Source: an uncultured Ruminococcus sp.
Lineage (GTDB): Bacteria; Bacillota; Clostridia; Oscillospirales; CAG-272
DNA length: 7,608 nucleotides
Reading direction: 5' to 3'
NCBI GenBank assembly: GCA_902783705.1
Contig: CACZSA010000388.1
Location: 1-7,608 of the forward strand
Notes under the pieces: model-generated
The model's database searches: none
Told to the model about the DNA's origin: nothing
What the model saw: only the letters and a program-made list of their open reading frames with translations
Program-made: the position numbers and the translations under genes
Shown here: one piece after another, positions 1-3,976 of the stretch
Numbering within the stretch: position 1 is the first letter of the stretch
How the letters are laid out: each line of letters opens with the position of its first letter

Positions 1-12
1 AATGAGCGATTC

Positions 13-43
13 GCTGTCTGTGGAGCTCCCGCTCCGTGACAGC
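13..43 (-). other. Hairpin at the predicted 5' end of the P2 transcript
   Basis: GCTGTC (13-18) pairs with GACAGC (38-43), and inside it GGAGC (22-26) pairs with GCTCC (31-35) around a TCCC loop, with a small internal loop between the two helices. Read on the minus strand, the hairpin begins at about the predicted +1 of the P2 promoter (G43, seven bases past the -10). It would therefore cap the extreme 5' end of that RNA. A protective or processing role is inference; the pairing is visible in the sequence. Confidence 0.45.
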
Positions 44-49
44 TTGTTT

Positions 50-78
50 ATTCTACCACATCTCCATCCCTTTGTCAA
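50..78 (-). promoter_or_regulatory. Downstream promoter (P2) of a tandem stable-RNA-type pair
   Basis: On the minus strand TTGACA (78-73) is separated by exactly 17 bp from TAGAAT (55-50), with TGG directly before the -10 (extended -10). The stretch upstream at about 79-112 contains several A-tracts when read on the minus strand, as expected for an UP element. Transcription runs toward position 1 and out of the window. A perfect -35, optimal spacing, A-tracts and a near-identical second copy 125 bp upstream fit an rRNA or tRNA operon promoter. The transcribed gene itself is not in the window. Confidence 0.82.
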
Positions 79-174
79 GGGGTTTCTCAAACTTTTTTCA
101 AAGTTTTTTGCGGAGATCGTGGTTCGCTTTCCCGTTCGCTCGGGCTTACACCCGCTCTCCCGGACAGCTCCGCT

Positions 175-203
175 ATTCTATCACTTTCTCCTCTCCTTGT
201 CAA
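175..203 (-). promoter_or_regulatory. Upstream promoter (P1) of a tandem stable-RNA-type pair
   Basis: On the minus strand TTGACA (203-198), a 17-bp spacer and TAGAAT (180-175) form a strong sigma-A promoter with TGA as the extended -10 triplet. An A-rich stretch (about 204-235 read on the minus strand) precedes the -35 and could be an UP element. The -10 is followed seven bases later by GCTGTC, exactly as in the downstream copy. The P1 transcript would run through P2. Tandem P1/P2 promoters about 120 bp apart are classic for rRNA operons, so a 16S gene beyond the left edge is the best guess. Confidence 0.82.
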
Positions 204-305
204 CCCCTTTTTTTGAAATTTCTTGATCTTTTTCTGACGTTTCCCGCGATTCATGCCACAGTCCGTGCGTCTCCGATCTTTTCCACACGATCTTCCCTGA
301 AGCCC

Positions 306-334
306 TTGACAAATCTTTGGTTGCATGCTATAAT
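306..334 (+). promoter_or_regulatory. Perfect-consensus promoter of the radical SAM gene
   Basis: TTGACA (306-311), a 17-bp spacer and TATAAT (329-334) match the sigma-A/sigma-70 consensus at every box position, and TGC before the -10 makes it an extended -10 promoter. The expected start of transcription is near 341, giving a leader of about 33 nt before the ATG at 374. No operator-like dyad is obvious between the boxes, so expression looks strong and possibly constitutive. Confidence 0.85.
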
Positions 335-373
335 ATTTTATTCAAATCCAGATTCGCCACTCACGGAGCGCAC

Positions 374-1459
374 ATGAAAGCATTCGATATTCAGGAGTAC
401 ATCACCGCGGGCGCGGAGAAGATCGTCGCGGACGCCGTGCGGGCAACGCTTCGCTCGCCGAAGGAGGCCGCGTTCATGGCATCGTTTGCCGCCTCGTCCG
501 CCGCAGCCGCCCGCACCCGCCGACGCCGCGAAGCCGAGGGGATGCACGTCCCGACCTTTCTCATCGCGAGCATCACGTCCGCCTGCAATCTCCATTGCGA
601 GGGCTGCTATTCGCGCTCGAACCACGCCACGGAAGACACAGTACCCGTCCGTCAGCTCACCGCCGCCGACTGGGGACGCATCTTCGACGAGGCGCGCGAC
701 CTCGGGATCTCGTTCATTCTTCTTGCGGGCGGGGAGCCGCTTCTGCGCCGTTCGGTGATCGAGGCGGCAGGTGAGCGGCGCGGCATCCTCTTCCCGATCT
801 TCACAAACGGCACCTACCTCGACGAGAAGTACTTCGATCTCTTTGAAAAATGCCGCAACCTCGTCCCGGTCATCAGCCTCGAGGGCGGTGAGGAGGAGAC
901 GGACCGTCGGCGCGGCGCGGGCGTCTACGATCGGATCGACGCGGCGATGGACGAATTTCGCCGCCGGAACCTCCTCTTCGGCGCGTCGGTCACGGTCACG
1001 ACGGAAAACCTCGCCGCGGTCACCGATCCCACGTTCATCGCCCGCCTGACGGAGCGCGGATGTCGGGCGGTATTCTTCGTCGAATACGTCCCCGTGACGG
1101 ACGAGACCCTCGCGCTGGCGCCGGGGGACGAGGAGCGGGAGACGCTGACCCGGGCGGTCGAGGATCTGCGCGGGCAGCTCGACGAGGCGATCTTTCTGCA
1201 GTTCCCGGGAGACGAGAAGGCGTCGGACGGCTGTCTCGCGGCGGGGCGCGGCTTCTTCCACATCAATTCGCACGGCGGCGCGGAGCCCTGTCCGTTCTCG
1301 CCCTATTCGGACGTGAGCGTCAAGGACCGCCCGCTCGCCGACGCGCTCTCCTCCCCGCTCTTCGCGAAGCTCCGGGACGGCGGACTCCTCGAGGGCGAAC
1401 ATGAGGGCGGGTGCACGCTCTTCGCGAGACGCGCGGACGTGGCGGCGATCCTTCAATAA
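374..1459 (+). CDS. Radical SAM protein with C-terminal cysteines
   Basis: The 361-residue product is a radical SAM enzyme. It binds a [4Fe-4S] cluster through C71-x3-C75-x2-C78 (CNLHCEGC), and GGEP at 119-122 is the usual SAM-contacting motif. Residues 140-280 look like the rest of the partial TIM barrel. Three later cysteines (C287, C306 in EPCPFSPYSD, C347) resemble a shortened SPASM-like region that could bind an auxiliary cluster, though fewer cysteines are visible than in a full SPASM domain. The ATG at 374 is chosen because GGAG lies 5 nt upstream and because an in-frame ATG at 317 sits inside the promoter. The first 60 residues are Ala/Arg-rich and not recognisable. The gene is alone between its own promoter and a hairpin terminator, with no precursor peptide beside it, so the substrate cannot be named. 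Family call sure; reaction unknown. Confidence 0.9.
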   Translation: MKAFDIQEYITAGAEKIVADAVRATLRSPKEAAFMASFAASSAAAARTRRRREAEGMHVPTFLIASITSACNLHCEGCYSRSNHATEDTVPVRQLTAADWGRIFDEARDLGISFILLAGGEPLLRRSVIEAAGERRGILFPIFTNGTYLDEKYFDLFEKCRNLVPVISLEGGEEETDRRRGAGVYDRIDAAMDEFRRRNLLFGASVTVTTENLAAVTDPTFIARLTERGCRAVFFVEYVPVTDETLALAPGDEERETLTRAVEDLRGQLDEAIFLQFPGDEKASDGCLAAGRGFFHINSHGGAEPCPFSPYSDVSVKDRPLADALSSPLFAKLRDGGLLEGEHEGGCTLFARRADVAAILQ

Positions 1460-1479
1460 AATAATATAGAATACGTGCG

Positions 1480-1524
1480 AACGGTCGTGCGGCTGCAGGT
1501 TGGTACAGCTTCACGACCGTTTTG
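1480..1524. terminator. Hairpin terminator between convergent genes
   Basis: AACGGTCGTG (1480-1489) pairs perfectly with CACGACCGTT (1512-1521). An inner GCTG/CAGC helix (1492-1495 with 1506-1509) extends the stem across a mismatch. On the plus strand the stem runs into TTTTGATTATAT, a usable U-tract ending the radical SAM transcript. On the minus strand the hairpin follows the ABC ATPase stop directly, but the sequence after it is only moderately T-rich, so termination that way is less certain. Confidence 0.7.
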
Positions 1525-1525
1525 A

Positions 1526-2218
1526 TTATATCGTTCTTCCGGCAAAATAGAGACGTCCGGGGCCGGAGTCGATGTACTCCTCGACGGGGCCGCAGAAGCG
1601 CATTGTATCCGACAGGTGGAGCACCGTTCCGTCCACGGCGTCGCGGTCCACGATCACAATGGCGACGCTTCCCTCGTCCCGGATCCGCGCGATCTCGTCG
1701 AAGAGCTCGTCCTTCGCGCGGGCGTCGAGGCCCTTCATCGGCTCGTCGAGCAGGAGCAGCCGTTTTGCCCCGCAGAGCGCGCGGGCAAGCAGGACCTTCT
1801 GCCGCTGACCGCCCGAAAGATCGCCGAATCGCCGCTTCGCGAGGGAGGTGAGTCCCATCCGCTCCATCGCCTCCGCGGCGCGGGTCTTTTCCTCTTTCCC
1901 GATCCACAGGTGCCGCGTGTGTCCGACGCATCCGGCGAGTACGATGTCCCGCACCGCCGACGCGCCGCGCAGATCGTTCTCCTGCGGCAGGCATCCGATG
2001 TCCGCGCGGGTCAGGCCGCCCTCGTACCGGATCTCCCCGGCCTTCACGTCCTCGACCCCGAGGATCGCGGCGATGAGCGCGCTCTTCCCGCATCCGACCG
2101 GGCCGACGACCGAGAGATATTCCCCCGCGTGCAGATCGAACGAAATGCCGGAACACAGCCGCACGTCCCCCCATCCGACCGTCGCGTCCCGGACGGAGAG
2201 GATCACGTCCTCCGTCAT
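1526..2218 (-). CDS. Stand-alone ABC transporter-type ATPase with an altered H-loop
   Basis: The 230-residue product is an ABC ATPase nucleotide-binding domain with no membrane segment. Visible in order are Walker A GPVGCGKS (39-46), Q-loop Gln79 in CLPQEND, signature LSGGQ (134-138), Walker B LLLLDEP (154-160) and the D-loop GLD (163-165). The switch position, normally His in a xxHD motif, reads VDRD, so Arg192 replaces the conserved His. The overall look is nearest to metal-ion type ATPases (ZnuC-like), but that is a weak impression. The start at 2218 is set by AAGGAGG (2232-2226, 7 nt upstream) and by the ATGA overlap with the acyltransferase stop; the reading frame stays open farther upstream but only as antiparallel shadow. 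No permease or binding protein is next to it. It could serve a permease encoded elsewhere, or be a non-transport ABC protein. Confidence 0.88.
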   Translation of the reverse strand: MTEDVILSVRDATVGWGDVRLCSGISFDLHAGEYLSVVGPVGCGKSALIAAILGVEDVKAGEIRYEGGLTRADIGCLPQENDLRGASAVRDIVLAGCVGHTRHLWIGKEEKTRAAEAMERMGLTSLAKRRFGDLSGGQRQKVLLARALCGAKRLLLLDEPMKGLDARAKDELFDEIARIRDEGSVAIVIVDRDAVDGTVLHLSDTMRFCGPVEEYIDSGPGRLYFAGRTI

Positions 2219-3513
2219 GCCTCTGCCTCCTTGCTCTGATCCGCCGCCCGGCGCAGCTTTGCCTTTGCGTCGGCCTTTGCGCGGGCGGCCTTGTAGATTT
2301 CTTCCGTCGCGAAGCTGATCTTCGTCACCTGATCCCGCTTCGAGAGATAGCACCAGTAGCTGTCGTCGGCCTCGGACACGTCCACGCAGTCGCCCCGTCC
2401 GAGATAGTCGTACTCGATGTGGACGCTGTACTGCGCGAGCGCGGGCTTCTCGATCACCTTCGGCTCGCCGTAGGCCGTGCACTCGATCCGGATGCCCTCC
2501 GGCGTCTGCACGAAACGCCCCTCGCCCTGCTTGTAGAACCGGAGGCTCCCGGGCAGGGTCTCGACGCGGACAGTGTCCTCGAAGCGGTAGGTCCCGTCGA
2601 GCACCTCGCGCCGCACGCACTCCCGCTCCCATCTCGACCAATCGGGGATGTGGGCGAATTCCGTCTCGCCGTCCTCCGCCGTGAGCGCGCCGTATTCGTC
2701 CTGCCGCCACCGCTTGCCGCAGGCATTGCACCAGAGCTCGTGTCCGGCGGAGTCCGTCTCAAATTCCGTCCCGCAGTGCGGGCATTTATAGAGGAGGCAG
2801 TGCAGCCCGCGCGTCAGCTCCGCGTCGTCGACGACGATCCGGTTCTCCATCTGCCAGCGGTAGTCGTCGTACTCGAACGCCTCGGCGATGCGGCGGTTGA
2901 TCTCCGCGTCCGTCAGCGAGGGCAGCTCCTCCGCATGCACGACCGGGAAGAGATCCGCCTCGACGAAGGTCTTCTTGTTGATCTTGTTCCACTGGGGATT
3001 CGTCACGAAATTCCCGTGGATGCGGAGCACGGCGGCGGGGACCTTCATCCTCTTCACGAGCGACCCGAGCGAATCCGGCAGATACGACGTGCAGCCGTCG
3101 AGGGAGTACCGCGTCTCCGGGAAGATCACGAAGATCGTCCCGAGGGTATGGAGGCAGTAGCGGATGTTGCGGATCAGGTTGATATCGGTCACGAACTTCC
3201 GCTTGCCGAGCACGCCGAGGGAGCGCATGAGCGGTTCGGTGTAGGTGTTGAAGCCCTCGAGGGACATGACGTTGTTCACGGGATCGGGATGGGTGGCCTT
3301 CAGCATGAGGTTGAAGTCGACCATCGACGAGTGCGTGATGAAGAGCAGATAGGGATGCCCGTCGAGCGCCTCCATGTCATGGCGGCGGATCACGGCTCCC
3401 CGCTTTTTGAGATCGGGCCAGCTGATGATGCCCTTGGCGACGCCCATGAGGAACGAGGGTCGGTGCGGTTTTTTCCTGAAATCAAAATGCCGGACGTGTT
3501 TCGGCGTGCGCAT
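2215..3513 (-). CDS. PlsC-like acyltransferase with an internal zinc ribbon
   Basis: This 432-residue protein resembles 1-acyl-glycerol-3-phosphate acyltransferases. The catalytic motif H-x4-D is H61-SSMV-D66, and FPETRYS (131-137) stands where the family has FPEGTRS. The lysophosphatidic-acid-type reaction, moving an acyl chain onto a phospholipid precursor at the membrane, is therefore likely, but the acceptor could differ because FPEG is FPET here. After the catalytic part comes a zinc ribbon, CPHC (244-247) and CNAC (262-265), then a domain of about 130 residues I do not recognise and a Lys/Ala-rich charged tail (409-432). Standard PlsC proteins are about 240 residues, so the second half is extra. 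No clear transmembrane span is visible. Its GGGAGGAG ribosome binding site (3527-3520) and own promoter fix the start. It is the first gene of an operon with the ABC ATPase, overlapping it by 4 bp. Confidence 0.82.
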   Translation of the reverse strand: MRTPKHVRHFDFRKKPHRPSFLMGVAKGIISWPDLKKRGAVIRRHDMEALDGHPYLLFITHSSMVDFNLMLKATHPDPVNNVMSLEGFNTYTEPLMRSLGVLGKRKFVTDINLIRNIRYCLHTLGTIFVIFPETRYSLDGCTSYLPDSLGSLVKRMKVPAAVLRIHGNFVTNPQWNKINKKTFVEADLFPVVHAEELPSLTDAEINRRIAEAFEYDDYRWQMENRIVVDDAELTRGLHCLLYKCPHCGTEFETDSAGHELWCNACGKRWRQDEYGALTAEDGETEFAHIPDWSRWERECVRREVLDGTYRFEDTVRVETLPGSLRFYKQGEGRFVQTPEGIRIECTAYGEPKVIEKPALAQYSVHIEYDYLGRGDCVDVSEADDSYWCYLSKRDQVTKISFATEEIYKAARAKADAKAKLRRAADQSKEAEA

Positions 3514-3542
3514 CGGATTCTCCTCCCGCAGCGATTTTTTCT

Positions 3543-3571
3543 ATTATAACACAAATCCCGCTGCAAGTACA
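3543..3571 (-). promoter_or_regulatory. Promoter of the acyltransferase-ABC operon
   Basis: On the minus strand TATAAT (3548-3543) is preceded by TGT, giving an extended -10. The -35 at the 17-bp position is TGTACT, a poor match to TTGACA, so the promoter probably leans on the extended -10. The start of transcription should be near 3536, about 22 nt before the ATG at 3513. The neighbouring inverted repeat at 3572-3600 abuts the -35 and may influence it. Confidence 0.65.
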
Positions 3572-3600
3572 GGTTTTTCGCGAAAAAGGTTCGAAAAACC
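3572..3600. promoter_or_regulatory. Nested inverted repeats between divergent promoters
   Basis: GGTTTTTCG (3572-3580) and CGAAAAACC (3592-3600) form a perfect 9-bp inverted repeat with an 11-nt gap. Overlapping it, TTTTTCGCGAAAAA (3574-3587) is a perfect 14-bp palindrome. The block lies between the acyltransferase promoter and the small-gene promoter, directly upstream of the former's -35. It could be an operator for a dimeric regulator, an A-tract activating element, or a hairpin without function. No regulator gene is nearby. Confidence 0.45.
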
Positions 3601-3636
3601 GAAGCAAAATCGAAATCTGTTTTTTCTCCGATCCCC

Positions 3637-3665
3637 TTGACAGGCGCGGCGTTCGATGGTATAAT
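3637..3665 (+). promoter_or_regulatory. Perfect-consensus promoter of the small membrane-peptide gene
   Basis: TTGACA (3637-3642), a 17-bp spacer and TATAAT (3660-3665) again match consensus exactly, with TGG as the extended -10 triplet. A T-tract at 3620-3625 lies upstream of the -35. Transcription should begin near 3672, just before the leader hairpin. Such a strong promoter devoted to a 126-bp gene is the main argument that the short gene is real. Confidence 0.82.
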
Positions 3666-3676
3666 AAAACCAGCGA

Positions 3677-3694
3677 GGTTAGCTATGGCTAACC
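3677..3694 (+). other. Leader hairpin in the 5' UTR of the small gene
   Basis: GGTTAGC (3677-3683) and GCTAACC (3688-3694) form a perfect 7-bp stem around a TATG tetraloop, almost at the predicted 5' end of the transcript. It is followed by ACTTGAAATGC and then the ribosome binding site AGGGAGG. The loop ATG opens an in-frame run into other frames but has no ribosome binding site. There is no U-tract, so it is not a terminator; RNA stabilisation or translational control is the more likely use. Confidence 0.6.
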
Positions 3695-3718
3695 ACTTGA
3701 AATGCAGGGAGGTCCGCC

Positions 3719-3844
3719 ATGTCCGGGATCCTGTTTCCGATGTTCGTCGGAGCCGCCGTCGCCGCCGGAGTCGCCGCGTTCTGCGAAACCGTCCGGCGGG
3801 CATGCCGCAGGGAGTACGAGAAGCTCGCCGCGCGGCGGAAATAA
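3719..3844 (+). CDS. Small single-span membrane peptide, 41 residues
   Basis: A 41-codon reading frame starts at the ATG at 3719, 6 nt after a strong GGGAGG ribosome binding site (3707-3712), and ends in TAA. Residues 4-21 (ILFPMFVGAAVAAGVAAF) are an uninterrupted hydrophobic helix long enough to cross the membrane once. Residues 26-41 are highly basic, with eight Arg/Lys, so by the positive-inside rule the C-terminus should face the cytoplasm. A dedicated perfect promoter, a leader hairpin and a terminator flank it, making a complete monocistronic unit. I do not recognise the family. The shape resembles type I toxin peptides, holin-like peptides and small regulatory membrane proteins, and nothing visible decides among them. 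No antisense promoter was seen opposite it. Function is unknown; that the gene is translated is likely. Confidence 0.75.
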   Translation: MSGILFPMFVGAAVAAGVAAFCETVRRACRREYEKLAARRK

Positions 3845-3852
3845 ACGTCTCA

Positions 3853-3883
3853 GCGGGGATCGACCGGTCCCCGCTTTATGTTT
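3853..3883 (+). terminator. Rho-independent terminator of the small gene
   Basis: GCGGGGA (3853-3859) pairs with TCCCCGC (3868-3874). A U-G and a C-G pair close the stem over a GACC loop, giving about nine pairs. TTTATGTTT follows directly. The hairpin starts 9 nt after the stop codon of the 41-codon gene and isolates it from the downstream operon promoter. Confidence 0.75.
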
Positions 3884-3916
3884 CCCCCGCAAATTGCCCG
3901 TTTTCCCGCGCACGAC

Positions 3917-3945
3917 TTGATTCCGCGCCGATTTTGTGTTATGAT
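3917..3945 (+). promoter_or_regulatory. Promoter of the FAD protein-hydrolase-HEYGH operon
   Basis: TTGATT (3917-3922), a 17-bp spacer and TATGAT (3940-3945) with TGT before the -10 form a good extended -10 promoter. The start should fall near 3952, about 25 nt before the ATG at 3977. The -10 context TTTGTGTTATGATAGA is nearly the same as that of the acyltransferase promoter on the other strand. Confidence 0.75.
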
Positions 3946-3976
3946 AGAGGCAGAATGAAAGCGAAAGGGATTCGAT

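Larger units (their letters stand above)
38..203 (-). repeat. Two diverged direct copies of a promoter cassette
   Basis: Positions 38-78 and 163-203 share the pattern TTGACA-N17-TAGAAT-N6-GCTGTC on the minus strand. Homology also appears outside the boxes: a purine-rich AGG/GGAGA spacer and CGGAG/GCGGG sequence just after GCTGTC. Equal spacing of every element suggests one promoter arose by duplication of the other, or that both are held to the same design. Positions 204-305 upstream hold only AT-rich sequence and the start of the divergent promoter; I see no gene there. Confidence 0.6.

Noticed and set aside
2..226. 74-codon plus-strand reading frame at the left edge
   Set aside because: It lies across the two minus-strand promoters, has no ribosome binding site, and its product shows no domain-like composition.
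279..287. TTTTCCACA, a match to the DnaA-box consensus TTWTNCACA
   Set aside because: Single site with no second box, no AT-rich unwinding region and no dnaA or dnaN gene; chance occurrence is likely.
317..373. Earlier in-frame ATG for the radical SAM gene
   Set aside because: It lies between the -35 and -10 boxes, upstream of the expected transcript start; the ATG at 374 has GGAG at proper distance.
2219..2731. Upstream extension of the ABC ATPase frame to 2731
   Set aside because: The extra 171 codons overlap the acyltransferase in another frame and show no ABC features; the ATGA overlap and AAGGAGG favour 2218.
2419..3549. Long plus-strand frame opposite the acyltransferase
   Set aside because: Composition is the antisense shadow of a GC-rich gene; no ribosome binding site or recognisable motif, and the minus-strand gene has catalytic motifs.
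3955..3976. ATG at 3955 as alternative start upstream of the flavoprotein
   Set aside because: It is out of frame with the flavoprotein and only about 3 nt after the predicted transcript start.
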